Shown here one piece after another: positions 18,345 through 28,458 of a stretch of 64,000 bases of DNA (positions are counted from its first letter, which is position 1; each line of letters opens with the position of its first letter). The notes under the pieces are model-generated. The model had not been told where the DNA came from, ran no database searches, and was given only the letters and a program-made list of their open reading frames with translations. Made by a program: the position numbers and the translations under genes. Origin of the DNA: Pseudoalteromonas ulvae UL12 (GTDB taxonomy: Bacteria > Pseudomonadota > Gammaproteobacteria > Enterobacterales > Alteromonadaceae); the NCBI RefSeq assembly GCF_014925405.1, contig NZ_AQHJ01000035.1, positions 682,001 through 746,000 on the forward strand. Direction: 5' to 3'.

Positions 18345-20360
18345 TTAATTCACTTTGAAGCGGGCCACCAATTGTTCAAGTTCTGAGACTTTTTCGTCTA
18401 ACTCTTTGGCTGAACTTGATCCGATTTTTGTTTGAGCGACTGAATCATTAGCAATATCACTGATAGCGGTAATGTCACGTGAAATCTCTTGTGTAGCATA
18501 TGATTGCTCATCACTGGCTGTGGCAATAGCGTGGATCATTGTATTAGCATCAATAGTTCGTTGAACAATTTTAGATAATGCTTCACCAGCTTCATTAGCC
18601 AGTTGTACACCAGCAGCCACTAATTCTGTACCATCACCCATCCGAGACACAGCTTGGCGTGTTTCATTTTGGATAGAGCTAATCAAAGTGCCGACCTCTT
18701 TTGTTGCCTTAGATGTGCGCTCAGCTAACCCTCTTACTTCATCGGCTACAACGGCAAACCCGCGACCTAATTCACCCGCTCTGGCCGCTTCGATTGCTGC
18801 ATTAAGGGCGAGAAGGTTTGTCTGCTCTGCGATGTCATTAATGACTTTAATTACATCGCCAATTTCTTCACCTCGACGACCTAAACTATCTACAGTGCTA
18901 GCGGTTTCATTGACAACCTCAGCGATACGATTAATCCCATTGACCGTTTCTTGCATTAATCGGCCACCTTCTTGGGCTTCTTCACCTGCCTTTTGCGAAG
19001 TATTTGCAGCATCTGCACTTTGCGCGGCCACTTCTTTGACTGTAATGCTCATTTGTTCAACCGCAGCAGCAATAAGATGTGCCTTATCAGCCTGAGATTG
19101 GCTGCCTTGAACGACTTGAGAGCTGGACTCTTCAACTTGTGCAGTACTGGTCGCTACTTGATTCGCAACGTTAGAAATTTGCTTAATGAGATCTTTGAGT
19201 GAGCGTTGCATTTCATCAATGGAGCGGGATAAGCCACCTAATTCATCTGTACGGCTATCATTAATGAGCTCAGACGTTAAGTCACCATTTGCAATCGATT
19301 TTGCTTTGGCTGAAATAACATCGAGTCTGAATTTGATCATACTTGAAATTTTCCAGGCTATGGTAGAGCCCACTGCTAGCACAACAGCTGCGTTTATTAG
19401 TAACCATAAAATGACATTGTCGACATTATTATTTAAAGAGGTGAGAGCAGATGTTGCATCGACTTCTTCTTCTTTGGCTGAGTCTTGGAGAATTTTTTGT
19501 AATGGGGTCACTAACTCATGTTCAAGTGTATCTATTAATGCAATAGCAGCGGCTTTATGTTTTGGGTCATATTTCCCAAAAACTTCCTGTGCCGTCACTT
19601 TAATTTCTGAGTAGTAATCTTCAATTTTCTGGATATTAACTAATTCATTCGGTTTTTGTTCAAGTGGTTTAATTAAAGTTAAATAGGATTGAAAGGATTC
19701 AGAGTCATTTTTAAACGCAATTTTCGCATCAGGATCGCCAGCAATGTAAGCATTTAATGATGAAATCATATCACCTGCTTCATCTACTAATTCAAGGTAG
19801 TAACGTACGCCAGGTAAATCATCATTTAATGACTCTTGAAGATCTGTGGTTTTATAAGCATCATTAAATTCTTCTTCTTTCAATTGATCAAGAAGATTTT
19901 CCAGCGGCAGGCCAACATTTTTAGTGAGATCTCGGATTCGTTTTATCGCTGTTTGTTCTCGAAGGGGCGAATATTTAATAAATACTTCAGAGTCTAATTG
20001 TTTGATGTAACTGTTTGCCAATGATTCTATTTTTGCCATTTTGTCACGATCAGATTGCTTGGAGGATTCCAATGGTACTAATTCCGCAAACGCTTGAGTA
20101 AAAGCTTGTTTGTTTTGAGCAAAGGAGATTTTTTCATCTTCTTCACCATTTAAGTATTCGAGTGCATTCGTTTGAATCGTGCTAATTTTGTCAGACACGT
20201 TTAGGTAGGCTAACACACCTGGCACATCATCTTTTGCGATTTCTTGAGCGATTTTCGCAGATTCAGTGACGATTGACCAAACTATCAAGGCAAGAATAAG
20301 GGTAATGGCAACTATTGACCCAAATCCAAGGTAAAGTGACTGAGATACTTTAAGGTTCAT
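18345..20360 (-). CDS. Methyl-accepting chemotaxis protein
   Basis: The 671-residue chemoreceptor has a first membrane helix near 10-31, a long periplasmic helical region (about 32-315), a second helix near 317-338, a HAMP domain, and a cytoplasmic signalling domain. The hairpin tip [16 protein letters not shown], followed by [18 protein letters not shown], is near-perfect to the family consensus and binds CheA/CheW. No C-terminal pentapeptide for CheR/CheB docking is present. The ligand is unknown. A solute-binding-protein gene lies 115 bases upstream on the same strand and could be co-transcribed. Confidence 0.93.
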   Translation of the reverse strand: MNLKVSQSLYLGFGSIVAITLILALIVWSIVTESAKIAQEIAKDDVPGVLAYLNVSDKISTIQTNALEYLNGEEDEKISFAQNKQAFTQAFAELVPLESSKQSDRDKMAKIESLANSYIKQLDSEVFIKYSPLREQTAIKRIRDLTKNVGLPLENLLDQLKEEEFNDAYKTTDLQESLNDDLPGVRYYLELVDEAGDMISSLNAYIAGDPDAKIAFKNDSESFQSYLTLIKPLEQKPNELVNIQKIEDYYSEIKVTAQEVFGKYDPKHKAAAIALIDTLEHELVTPLQKILQDSAKEEEVDATSALTSLNNNVDNVILWLLINAAVVLAVGSTIAWKISSMIKFRLDVISAKAKSIANGDLTSELINDSRTDELGGLSRSIDEMQRSLKDLIKQISNVANQVATSTAQVEESSSQVVQGSQSQADKAHLIAAAVEQMSITVKEVAAQSADAANTSQKAGEEAQEGGRLMQETVNGINRIAEVVNETASTVDSLGRRGEEIGDVIKVINDIAEQTNLLALNAAIEAARAGELGRGFAVVADEVRGLAERTSKATKEVGTLISSIQNETRQAVSRMGDGTELVAAGVQLANEAGEALSKIVQRTIDANTMIHAIATASDEQSYATQEISRDITAISDIANDSVAQTKIGSSSAKELDEKVSELEQLVARFKVN

Positions 20361-20475
20361 ATAGGGCTCACATGTATAGTTTGTTAATATTATCCATGAC
20401 TTAATTGCTTTTCCATCAAGCTGAAAAATTCATGTTAAGTATGGACAAAAAACATTTTATTGCGTACTTATTAAA

Positions 20476-21246
20476 TTAGTTCAAATTTTGCTGGCTGTAG
20501 TAGTTATCCAAAAAAGAAAGCCAGAGTGAGTCAGTTTGAATGTCTTTAACTAAAGGGTTAATAGTGCTTAAGACATCACTAAATTTTTCAGGAATTAAAA
20601 TTCTTCTCGTATATTGATCATGAGGGTTAGTGGCATAAAAAAGTTGTCCTTGCCAGTCATTGCGTGCATTTAAATATAATAGAGTGGATTCACTGACAAT
20701 CCCTGCATCGGCACGATTTTTTAAGACCATTTCGACGACTTCATATTCACCTACGGTATCTTCACGGACAACTTTTCCAGAATTTACTAACGGATCTATC
20801 CCAAAATATTTAAAGCCTCTAACCCCAGCTATACGGGTATTAAGAAGTGAATTAGGCTCTTGATAATCGATTGGTTTTTTTGTTGATGAAATGACTAAAT
20901 CTCGGTCTTGGTAAAAAGAGTCAGACCACAAGTATACAGTTTCGTTTTTATCATTAAACCACATCGGGCTGACACCAATCACTAAGCCATCTAATTTTTT
21001 GTTGGATAAGTAACGGTCTAAGCGTTTTCGTGGTACAAAAACCGTACGAAATTCATACTTTTTTTGTTTGATATTAAGATAAGTTGCAAGATCATAATAA
21101 AGCCCTTTTTCGTTAGCGATATCCACTATAAACGGCGGCTTTAAATGATATGCGTACAAAGTGATAAGCTGTCTTTCAAGCGCATTTGCAGCGCTTGAAA
21201 ATACAATAAAAACAATGAGTGCTATCCGTTTCACAATTGGGCTCAA
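20476..21246 (-). CDS. Periplasmic solute-binding protein family 3 (SBP_bac_3-like)
   Basis: The 256-residue protein begins with a signal peptide (IALIVFIVFSSAANA, probable cleavage after ANA). It continues with the bilobed family 3 fold: KPPFIVDIANEKGLYYDLATYLN, then LDGLVIGVSPMW, RIAGVRGFKYFGID and the DAGIVSESTLLY strand. Members bind amino acids or similar small molecules for ABC uptake or act as free sensors. No permease or ATPase genes lie nearby, so it is an orphan binding protein. The chemoreceptor gene follows on the same strand, which is compatible with a sensing role but does not prove it. Confidence 0.8.
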   Translation of the reverse strand: MSPIVKRIALIVFIVFSSAANALERQLITLYAYHLKPPFIVDIANEKGLYYDLATYLNIKQKKYEFRTVFVPRKRLDRYLSNKKLDGLVIGVSPMWFNDKNETVYLWSDSFYQDRDLVISSTKKPIDYQEPNSLLNTRIAGVRGFKYFGIDPLVNSGKVVREDTVGEYEVVEMVLKNRADAGIVSESTLLYLNARNDWQGQLFYATNPHDQYTRRILIPEKFSDVLSTINPLVKDIQTDSLWLSFLDNYYSQQNLN

Positions 21247-21338
21247 TGATAAATCATATAAAAAGGATAGATGAAAAACGTTACGAACGTAAAATTATCA
21301 GCCCTTTATTCTATTTATCAGTGCCCTATCAGATAGAA

Positions 21339-22955
21339 CTAGGCCTGCGAACTGCTGCTTAAAATAGATAACGCTACGGCTTCTGCCACTTTAATACCAT
21401 CAATACCAGCAGATAAAATCCCCCCAGCATAACCTGCACCTTCACCTGCAGGGAACAGGCCTTTAACATTGATGCTTTGATAAGCTTTATCTCGTTTAAT
21501 ACACACTGGTGATGACGTACGCGTTTCAACACCTGTCAATAATCCATCCGAGCTTGCAAAGCCCTTTATTTGTTTATTAAAAGCAGGGATCGCTTCACGT
21601 AAAGCTGCAATGGCATAATCAGGCAAGACATGTGATAGATCAGTCAATGTAATGCCAGGGGTATAAGAAGGTTGTACATCGCCTAATTCAGCCGACGTGC
21701 GTCCTTTTAGAAAATCGCCAATTTTTTGTGCGGGGGCGTTATAGTCGCTGCCGCCTAAAGTGAAAGCTTGTTTTTCGAGCTGACGTTGAAGCTCAATCCC
21801 CGCAAGTGGATGCCCTGGATAATCTTCATCAGGCGATATTCCAACCACAATGGCGCTGTTGGCATTACGTTCATTGCGTGAATACTGACTCATGCCATTG
21901 GTAACGACTTGCCCCAGTTCTGATGTTGCAGCAACCACTGTTCCGCCAGGGCACATGCAAAAACTGTAAACTGTCCGACCATTATCACAATGGTGAACCA
22001 GTTTGTAATCAGCGGCACCTAAAATAGGGTTGCCAGCATTGTCACCAAATCGACACTCATCAATCATCGATTGCTTGTGCTCGATTCTGAATCCGACAGA
22101 AAAAGGTTTTGCTTCCATATACACATCACGGTTATAGAGCATTTCGAACGTATCACGAGCACTGTGTCCAACCGCTAACACAACATGTTTGCTATGAAGG
22201 GTCTCACCATTTGATAGCTTGAGAGCGGTAATTTGATTATCAGTCAGCTCTATGTCGTCAACACGGGTGCTAAAGCGGATCTCACCACCCAGTGCGGTGA
22301 TTTCAGCGCGCATTTTTTCGATCATATTCACTAATTTAAAGGTACCAATATGTGGCTTGCTTACATAGAGAATTTCTTCAGGAGCACCAGCGGCAACAAA
22401 TTCGTTAATGACTTTTCGGCCATAATGTTTTGGATCTTTGACTTGGCTGTACAATTTACCATCCGAAAAAGTGCCCGCGCCCCCTTCACCAAACTGTACG
22501 TTTGATTCAACATCAAGGGTCCGTTTACGCCAAAAACCAAAGGTATCTTTTGTGCGTTCTCTGACCGCTTTACCGCGTTCAAGAATGATGGGTTTGAAAC
22601 CCATTTGAGCAAGTAATAACCCAGCAAATAACCCGCAAGGGCCAAATCCGATCACGACTGGGCGTTCAGTAAGGTTATCAGGGGCCGTCGCGACAAATTT
22701 ATAAGCTGTATCGGGGGCAATTTTGACATGAGGGTCTTTATGAAACTTTTCTAATAACTGAGCTTCATTATCAACGTCGATATCCAGTGTGTAGATAAGT
22801 AAAATATTGGACTTTTTACGGGCATCATAACCACGTTTGAACACGGTAAAGTTATGTAATGCAGATTCTTCAATATCGAGTTTATTGATAATAGCAAGGG
22901 GGAGCGCGCTATCATCGTGATCGAGCGGGAGTTTGATTTCAGTTAAGCGGATCAT
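21339..22955 (-). CDS. FAD-dependent dehydrogenase, COG2509 family
   Basis: The 538-residue flavoprotein has an N-terminal alpha/beta domain (1-90) followed by a Rossmann FAD site: VVIGFGPCGLFAGLLLAQMGFKPIILERG. Further family features are QFGEGGAGTFSDGKL, the FCMCPGG segment, and the C-terminal LFPAGEGAGYAGGILSAGIDGI dinucleotide motif. It matches the COG2509 group of uncharacterised FAD-dependent dehydrogenases in length and motifs. The substrate is not known. It is divergent from the ferredoxin gene; the 207-base gap holds an inverted repeat. Confidence 0.85.
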   Translation of the reverse strand: MIRLTEIKLPLDHDDSALPLAIINKLDIEESALHNFTVFKRGYDARKKSNILLIYTLDIDVDNEAQLLEKFHKDPHVKIAPDTAYKFVATAPDNLTERPVVIGFGPCGLFAGLLLAQMGFKPIILERGKAVRERTKDTFGFWRKRTLDVESNVQFGEGGAGTFSDGKLYSQVKDPKHYGRKVINEFVAAGAPEEILYVSKPHIGTFKLVNMIEKMRAEITALGGEIRFSTRVDDIELTDNQITALKLSNGETLHSKHVVLAVGHSARDTFEMLYNRDVYMEAKPFSVGFRIEHKQSMIDECRFGDNAGNPILGAADYKLVHHCDNGRTVYSFCMCPGGTVVAATSELGQVVTNGMSQYSRNERNANSAIVVGISPDEDYPGHPLAGIELQRQLEKQAFTLGGSDYNAPAQKIGDFLKGRTSAELGDVQPSYTPGITLTDLSHVLPDYAIAALREAIPAFNKQIKGFASSDGLLTGVETRTSSPVCIKRDKAYQSINVKGLFPAGEGAGYAGGILSAGIDGIKVAEAVALSILSSSSQA

Positions 22956-22981
22956 AAAGTCTCATTCATTAATGGTGTCTT

Positions 22982-23001
22982 AGCGTAAAAGTGTTTACGC
23001 T
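22982..23001. promoter_or_regulatory. Inverted repeat between divergent FAD dehydrogenase and ferredoxin genes
   Basis: AGCGTAAA-AGTG-TTTACGCT is a perfect 8-bp inverted repeat with a 4-base spacer, 26 bases upstream of the FAD dehydrogenase start. It could be an operator or a short hairpin in the leader of that gene. I cannot match it to a known regulator. Confidence 0.4.
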
Positions 23002-23162
23002 CACAATAACCCGCTATTTTACGTGAAGTCGTTACAGCTGTCATGGATGTTGAGTGTTTTATCAGTAAAAACACTACAACAGAGGGGGAGTGCGCTATTG
23101 TATTTTTAACCGGGATCAGTATGATCGTCCGCTGTTTAAACGTGAGTGAAGGCAAAAATAAT

Positions 23163-23486
23163 ATGGCATTTATCGTAGGCGATAACTGTATTAAATGTAA
23201 ATACACAGATTGTGTTGCTGTTTGTCCTGTGGATGCATTTTTTGAAGGACCAAATTTTTTGGCGATCAGCCCAATTATTTGTATCGATTGCGGTCTATGC
23301 GAGCCTGAATGTCCTGCTGATGCAATATTTCAAGAAGATGCGGTGCCTGAAGATCAAAAAGAATTCATTGAGCTCAATGCTGAGCTTGCCGAAATATGGC
23401 CAAATATTACAGAAGTAAAATCAGCACCCGAAGATGCTGACGATTGGAATGGCGTTAAAAACAAAATCCACCTGATAGAAACATAA
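23163..23486 (+). CDS. fdxA: 7Fe ferredoxin FdxA
   Basis: The ATG at 23163 gives the standard 107-residue ferredoxin starting [17 protein letters not shown]; upstream in-frame codons add unrelated residues. Two cluster motifs are visible: [14 protein letters not shown] (C-x2-C-x4-C-x3-CP, typical of the [3Fe-4S]/[4Fe-4S] 7Fe type) and [12 protein letters not shown]. The C-terminal extension rich in acidic residues also matches FdxA. It is a soluble electron carrier; the redox partner is not indicated by the neighbours. AAGG lies 10 bases before the start. Confidence 0.92.
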   Translation: MAFIVGDNCIKCKYTDCVAVCPVDAFFEGPNFLAISPIICIDCGLCEPECPADAIFQEDAVPEDQKEFIELNAELAEIWPNITEVKSAPEDADDWNGVKNKIHLIET

Positions 23487-23507
23487 ATAACAGACTCAAT
23501 ACTTTGC

Positions 23508-24236
23508 TTATGTTCTGAATATATTATCTAAAATAATTCCCGTGGCCATGGCGACATTGAGAGATTCAGCATGACCAAACGCAGGAATAGTGATTTTGTT
23601 GGTCACATGCTCGCCTGCTTCTTTTCCAATGCCATGAGATTCACTGCCCATCAGCAAAATTCCCGTTTGACTAAATTGAGTGCGATGGACATTTTCGCCT
23701 CCTAAATAGGCGCCATATATTGGTTGGCGGCTATTGGCTAAATAAACGGGTAAATCAACTTGTGTCACACTCACTCTGGCAAAAGAGCCCATCGTGGCGC
23801 TAATTGTTTTTGGATTATACGGATCGGCACAAGCTTCGCTGGCAATAATATGCTTAATGCCATACCAATCAGCGACACGAATAATGGTGCCTAAATTCCC
23901 CGGATCTGATACGCCATCCAGAGCAATAAGCCATTGGGAGTCGTTGGGTAATTCAGCGGGTGGAATGTTAACGACCGCGAGTGCCGCATTATTGCTGACG
24001 ATAGTACTTGCTTTAGCAAGATTAGCGTCATCAGTCAGGGTGTAGGTTAAATTTGCGAGCTTAGCTTGATGTAACGTCGCAAATGCTTCTGTGACAAAAA
24101 GAGAATGGATCACTAAAGGCGTATCAAAGAGTTCCAGTACATTCTTTTCGCCTTGTACTAAAAATAATTGATGCTGTTTACGGTATTTTTTTTGCGCTAG
24201 AGAGCGGATGAGCTTAAGTTGATTTTTAGAAATCAT
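23508..24236 (-). CDS. RNA 2'-O-methyltransferase, TrmH/SpoU family
   Basis: The 242-residue SPOUT enzyme has an N-terminal substrate-binding region (MISKNQLKLIRSLAQKKYRKQHQLFLVQGEK) and the three SpoU motifs: DGVSDPGNLGTIIRVADW with the catalytic arginine, LLMGSESHGI, and IPAFGHAESLNVAMATGIIL in the knotted cofactor site. It probably methylates a ribose in rRNA or tRNA using S-adenosylmethionine. The exact target cannot be read from sequence; RlmB-like and TrmH-like members share these motifs. It converges on fdxA, ending 21 bases from it. Confidence 0.87.
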   Translation of the reverse strand: MISKNQLKLIRSLAQKKYRKQHQLFLVQGEKNVLELFDTPLVIHSLFVTEAFATLHQAKLANLTYTLTDDANLAKASTIVSNNAALAVVNIPPAELPNDSQWLIALDGVSDPGNLGTIIRVADWYGIKHIIASEACADPYNPKTISATMGSFARVSVTQVDLPVYLANSRQPIYGAYLGGENVHRTQFSQTGILLMGSESHGIGKEAGEHVTNKITIPAFGHAESLNVAMATGIILDNIFRT

Positions 24237-24499
24237 GCATAGAGTCCAGATAAATTCCTAAGCAGTATATCAAGAAAAATACCCAGACAGAATGCGAAGA
24301 GAGAAAATTCTGCCAGCTGTTTTGATTGGTTTTTAGGACGCATCACATTTACAACACGCTGATTTTTTTCTGCTTTACCAATGCTAAAGGTTAGAGCGAT
24401 TCATCTAAATATCAATATTTTGTCACTTAAAAGTCACAGTCAGCGTCTAGCATCGTTGCCATTGAAAAAGCTAACCTTCTATTTAAAAAGGAAATATTC

Positions 24500-26776
24500 A
24501 TGGCCTGCATGCCAAAAATCCGTCCGTTACCTCTCTCGATAGCATTGATTCTATCTTCACACGCCGTGCTGGCCTCTTCAGATGAAATTGAAGAAGTATC
24601 GGTTATAGCCAAAAAAATATCGTATGCGAATCATCAAATAGATACATCAATGACTCAGCAACAAAACACGGTCAGTAGCGTGTTAGGCTTAATGGATAAC
24701 CTGCCAGGTATTAGTATTAATGAAGGCGATGCATTTGGTGGCGATGATTGGTCGACTTCTATCACTATGCGTGGTTTTTCTATTGATGGAAACCAGCAGC
24801 AGCTGGGTATGACGGTCGATGGGATCCCAAACGGGGGGTCAAATTATGGTGGAGGTGCAAAAGCTAATCGTTACCTCGAAACTGAAAATTTGGCGACGGT
24901 CGAAGTGGGTCAAGGAACTGCTGATTTAGCGTCAGCGTCACTTGAAGCATTGGGTGGAACATTTAATTTTGTCAGTATTGATCCTTCTTCAGAAAAACAA
25001 ACAACCATTGCCTATACGACAGGCGATCATGATGCCAGTCGCTACTTTGTCCGTCATCAAACAGGACAAGTATTGGGTCATACCCGCGCGTATATCAGTT
25101 ATTCTCAAACAGATACTAGCCGTTGGATTGGCGAAGGAAGCAACGGAGGAACAACGAAACAGCATGCTGAGTTTAAGTTCATTTCTGATTTTGAACAGCT
25201 GAGTATCACAGGCCGATTATCTTTCGATGATGTTGAAGAAGATAACTATAACAGTGTCTCAATAGCGCAATTTAAACAGACCCCAGATTGGGATCAATTG
25301 ACGTGGAACTGGACAGGTGTGCCGCATTTTGACCAGATGTTCGCAGAAGGTTGGTCAACACTTCGTGAAAATACCTTAGGGTATCTCAAATTTGACTATG
25401 CCTTATCAAGCACATCATCATTAACGTTTACTCCTTATTTACACAAAAATAGCGGCCGTGGTGATTGGATCCCACCTTATTTAGTCAAGGCCGTTGATGA
25501 AAATGGACTGCCAACTCATCAAGGTGGCAGTGTGCAAAGCAAATATGGATTTATCGATCTTGCGGGGAACGCGTTATCCCCTTCACAAGGGTGTGAGTCA
25601 AGTTATTCATGGCCGTGGGAGTCAGGTAATTTATTGCATAGTGCGTGTTACCCTGCAGATGCAGTGCCTGTGATGTCTTATCGCCATACTCATTATAAAA
25701 AAGACCGTTTTGGTGTCTTAGCGGATTACCAAGTAATGTTACAAAACCATGATATCAAAGTGGGATTGTGGTACGAAGATGATGAACGCACCGAATCGCG
25801 CGATTGGCATAAAGTGATTGATGCGCGAGTGTACCATCATTTTGATCAGACTCCTTATTGGACACAATATAAAAATGTGTTCAACACCGATACATTGAAA
25901 TTGTATGTGCAAGATAGTATTAACTTTTCTGATTTTACGCTTAATTTAGGGGCGCAAAAATACATGGTTGATATTGAAAAACATGACCAATTTGGCTTAA
26001 CGCCGTCTACTCGAGTAAACAGTGATTCTGATGTGTTATTGAGCGCGGGAGCCGTTTATCAACTATCCCATGAGCTGGAATTGTTTGCTGGGTTCAGTGA
26101 AAATTTTGCTGCAATTAAAAATGAAGTGCTCGAAAGAGACGCATCAACACTCACTGACATAGTCCCAGAAACAGCTGAAAATATAGACTTAGGAGTACGT
26201 TTTAGTAACTTAGATTGGCAAGTGAGTGCAACAGTTTATTCAATCGAATTTGATAATCGCATCACCTTTATCGCCCCTGGAAGCGACACTGGTGGAATTG
26301 ACTATACCGTTGGAACAAATGGGCAGTATATCAATGTCGGTGGCATTGAGTCACAAGGTTTAGAGCTGAGTGCGAAATATCAGGTGGATCAGAACTTGAG
26401 TGTTTATAGTTCATATACAATGAATGATTCGACTTATATAGGGAATGCTCCAGGGTTTAACGCTGGAGACAAAGTCATTGATTCTGTAGATGATATGTTT
26501 GTTATATCGACAGACTACACTCAAGGAAATCTACGCTCAGGTTTATCGGCAAAATACACTGGCGAAAGAGGAGCTGCTGAAAGTTACACTGTGGTTGATT
26601 TCAATCTTGGATACAGCCAATCCCTTGAAGATGCGATGTTTGAATCAGTAGATATTGCCTTTGTAGTCAATAATCTTTTTGATAAACGTTATCTATCGAC
26701 AGGTACCGGGACTGGAGAAACCTTTTTTATAGGTGGGCCACGCACCGCTACAATTACCCTTACAGCTAATTTTTAA
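24500..26776 (+). CDS. TonB-dependent outer membrane receptor
   Basis: The 758-residue protein begins with a signal peptide (PLSIALILSSHAVLASS) and a probable TonB box (EEVSVIAKK). A plug domain follows with DNLPGISINEGDAFGG, ITMRGFSIDGNQQQLGMTVDGIP and NLATVEVGQGTADLASASLEALGG. The rest is a beta-barrel ending in phenylalanine (TITLTANF), the usual outer-membrane assembly signal. The receptor imports a substrate such as a siderophore or another large nutrient, using TonB energy; the ligand is unknown. AAAAAGGA lies 7 bases before the start. I see no clear Fur box in the 263-base upstream gap. Confidence 0.9.
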   Translation: MACMPKIRPLPLSIALILSSHAVLASSDEIEEVSVIAKKISYANHQIDTSMTQQQNTVSSVLGLMDNLPGISINEGDAFGGDDWSTSITMRGFSIDGNQQQLGMTVDGIPNGGSNYGGGAKANRYLETENLATVEVGQGTADLASASLEALGGTFNFVSIDPSSEKQTTIAYTTGDHDASRYFVRHQTGQVLGHTRAYISYSQTDTSRWIGEGSNGGTTKQHAEFKFISDFEQLSITGRLSFDDVEEDNYNSVSIAQFKQTPDWDQLTWNWTGVPHFDQMFAEGWSTLRENTLGYLKFDYALSSTSSLTFTPYLHKNSGRGDWIPPYLVKAVDENGLPTHQGGSVQSKYGFIDLAGNALSPSQGCESSYSWPWESGNLLHSACYPADAVPVMSYRHTHYKKDRFGVLADYQVMLQNHDIKVGLWYEDDERTESRDWHKVIDARVYHHFDQTPYWTQYKNVFNTDTLKLYVQDSINFSDFTLNLGAQKYMVDIEKHDQFGLTPSTRVNSDSDVLLSAGAVYQLSHELELFAGFSENFAAIKNEVLERDASTLTDIVPETAENIDLGVRFSNLDWQVSATVYSIEFDNRITFIAPGSDTGGIDYTVGTNGQYINVGGIESQGLELSAKYQVDQNLSVYSSYTMNDSTYIGNAPGFNAGDKVIDSVDDMFVISTDYTQGNLRSGLSAKYTGERGAAESYTVVDFNLGYSQSLEDAMFESVDIAFVVNNLFDKRYLSTGTGTGETFFIGGPRTATITLTANF

Positions 26777-26794
26777 ACAAGTCATTTTCTACTT

Positions 26795-26827
26795 AGGCCA
26801 ATGCTCACTGCATTGGCCTTAAATTTT
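26795..26827 (+). terminator. Rho-independent terminator after the TonB receptor gene
   Basis: AGGCCAATG and CATTGGCCT form a 9-bp stem around a 7-base loop, followed by TTAAATTTT. It begins 19 bases after the receptor stop codon. Confidence 0.85.
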
Positions 26828-27129
26828 ACTTCTTCCCTTCTTGTCGACTAACGGTCAGTGAATCTATGATTTGTTGAGCAGTATTTGCTTAGAATGACTA
26901 AGCTACACACTGCTCGGGGCGATAAAAACGCTGTATCTCGAACAAAATTTAACCACGAAAGAATAGCAGCCCCTAGTGAAATAACTCAATTAATAGTGAT
27001 TTTGACTACATTCTAAAGCTGCATCAAACACCGTTAACTCTAAGTGTATGTTTATAAAGATTATAAATAATGGCATCACCTTTGCTAGACTAGTCTAAGT
27101 TTTAACGTCTACTTATGGAAAAATGATAA
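26828..27129. other. Intergenic region before the DUF3192 lipoprotein gene
   Basis: About 300 bases with no convincing ORF or RNA gene. The one notable element is a perfect 12-bp palindrome, TAGACTAGTCTA, at 27,086-27,097, about 33 bases before the lipoprotein start and overlapping the likely promoter zone. It may be an operator, but no regulator is suggested. Confidence 0.4.
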
Positions 27130-27510
27130 ATGAAAGTACGATTACTTCTTAGCGCATTGGCCGCTTCTACTTTATTAACGGGTTGTGTTGTTGCTGTTTC
27201 TGATGGCGAAGTTGATAGCCAGTGGGCGACTTCAAGTGCTAGTTCTTGGCAAAAAGAACATAAACAAAACCGCGATAAAATCGCTAATTTACAGTTGAGC
27301 CAATCATACCAAGCTGTTTTAAATACCATGGGCACACCGAATTTTTCGGAGTTTGTCACCAAAGATAACACTCATTACCAAGTGCTTTTTTATGCCACGC
27401 ACAGCATTCATTCTGATGGTAAAATGACCAAAGATGAATGTACGCCATTAGTGTTTAAAGATGGGGAGTTGGTCGGTTGGGGCGAGGCTGCTTATAACCC
27501 AATCCTATAA
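27130..27510 (+). CDS. DUF3192 family lipoprotein
   Basis: The 126-residue protein has a lipoprotein signal peptide ending in the lipobox LLTGC, so it should be lipidated at Cys19. The mature part has the DUF3192 pattern: W..EHKQNRDKIANLQLSQSYQAVLNTMGTPNFSEF, and the C-terminal CTPLVFKDGELVGWGEAAY. Part of this resembles the SmpA/OmlA-like small outer-membrane lipoprotein fold. The function is not established. It stands alone, with a bidirectional terminator downstream. Confidence 0.82.
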   Translation: MKVRLLLSALAASTLLTGCVVAVSDGEVDSQWATSSASSWQKEHKQNRDKIANLQLSQSYQAVLNTMGTPNFSEFVTKDNTHYQVLFYATHSIHSDGKMTKDECTPLVFKDGELVGWGEAAYNPIL

Positions 27511-27523
27511 TTTTAAAGATAAA

Positions 27524-27556
27524 AAAATAGCGCCTGACAGAATTTGGCGCTATTTT
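27524..27556. terminator. Bidirectional Rho-independent terminator
   Basis: AAAATAGCGCC and GGCGCTATTTT make an 11-bp stem with an 11-base loop; poly-A and poly-T flanks make it usable in both directions. It sits between the converging DUF3192 gene and the DUF1338 gene. Confidence 0.85.
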
Positions 27557-27588
27557 GATTGCTTCAAGGGAAGTATATTTGAAGTCGT

Positions 27589-28392
27589 TTATCGAGCGTT
27601 GGTGCTCTCAAATATTTTATCGGCAGATGCAGCAACAAACCCAGTGTATAATTCGCCATTAGCCATCGGGTAACGTAAGGCAAACTCGTAAAAACAGCTA
27701 GGAACAGACATTGTTTGGTCGCTAAATTGCACGTCACAATCATCAGCCAGTGTAGAAGATTGCTCTAATAACACCTCTGGCGAGCCTTTAATTTCTCCAC
27801 CTGATGTATTGAGTGCGAAACCCGCTTCTTTTAGGGTGTCATTCACCGTTTCTATGGTAGAAAAATTAGTTAATTCATTAATGTTAACCGTGAAGTGATT
27901 TGCGCGGTAACCCCATGCAGACATCCATGCAGCGTATTCACTTTCTGCCAATAATGATTTGTACGTCTCTGAATCAACTTGCCAATGTGTACCTGAATAT
28001 AAAAAGTTATCTGCAGTCACGGCTTGTTGATCAATTTGATCCACCATGTTGTGAACAATGGCTTGTAGTTCAGGTGAGCATTGGTCAATCAGTAACTCAG
28101 AGATAAATACTTTAGGTTGCTTTGGATCACTATGTTCGAAATGCTTGGCATAGAGTTTTTTTGCTTCAAAATGGTATTCACCGCACTCTTTGTAACCCAC
28201 AGCTAAAAAATGAGCGGCTAGTTTTTCTAAACCGACTTTTTCAATGTTGAATGTACGCAGCGCAATATGATCATTAATGATGTCATCTTGCTGCGTAGAG
28301 CCGAGTAACTCATGTACTTTGACAGCTGAAGGGGTGACAGCTAAATAGTTTTGCCAAAGATTGTCAAATAAAGCATTTACATCGTTATGCAT
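27589..28392 (-). CDS. DUF1338 protein, 2-oxoadipate dioxygenase/decarboxylase-like
   Basis: I start at the ATG at 28392 (MHNDVNALF) because AAAAGG lies 9 bases upstream, giving 267 residues; ten further upstream residues are unlikely. The protein has the DUF1338 pattern with the putative metal ligands His42 (NDHIALRTF), a histidine in ANHFTVNI, and a glutamate in CFYEFALRYP. The characterised longer relative HglS converts 2-oxoadipate to D-2-hydroxyglutarate in lysine catabolism. This is the short form, so the same reaction is only an inference. It lies downstream of astD on the same strand with a 66-base gap, suggesting a role in amino-acid degradation. Confidence 0.75.
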   Translation of the reverse strand: MHNDVNALFDNLWQNYLAVTPSAVKVHELLGSTQQDDIINDHIALRTFNIEKVGLEKLAAHFLAVGYKECGEYHFEAKKLYAKHFEHSDPKQPKVFISELLIDQCSPELQAIVHNMVDQIDQQAVTADNFLYSGTHWQVDSETYKSLLAESEYAAWMSAWGYRANHFTVNINELTNFSTIETVNDTLKEAGFALNTSGGEIKGSPEVLLEQSSTLADDCDVQFSDQTMSVPSCFYEFALRYPMANGELYTGFVAASADKIFESTNAR

Positions 28393-28458
28393 AGTATAAA
28401 ACCTTTTAATAAGGCAGGGCATCCCTACCTGATTGTTAATAACTTAATAGCATCGCTA

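Noticed and set aside
18688..19095. Plus-strand readings opposite the chemoreceptor gene
   Set aside because: They mirror the strongly conserved signalling domain and have serine/alanine-rich composition from codon bias; no start signals.
24237..24499. Fur box search upstream of the TonB-dependent receptor
   Set aside because: No stretch close to the 19-bp GATAATGATAATCATTATC pattern was found, so iron control cannot be claimed.
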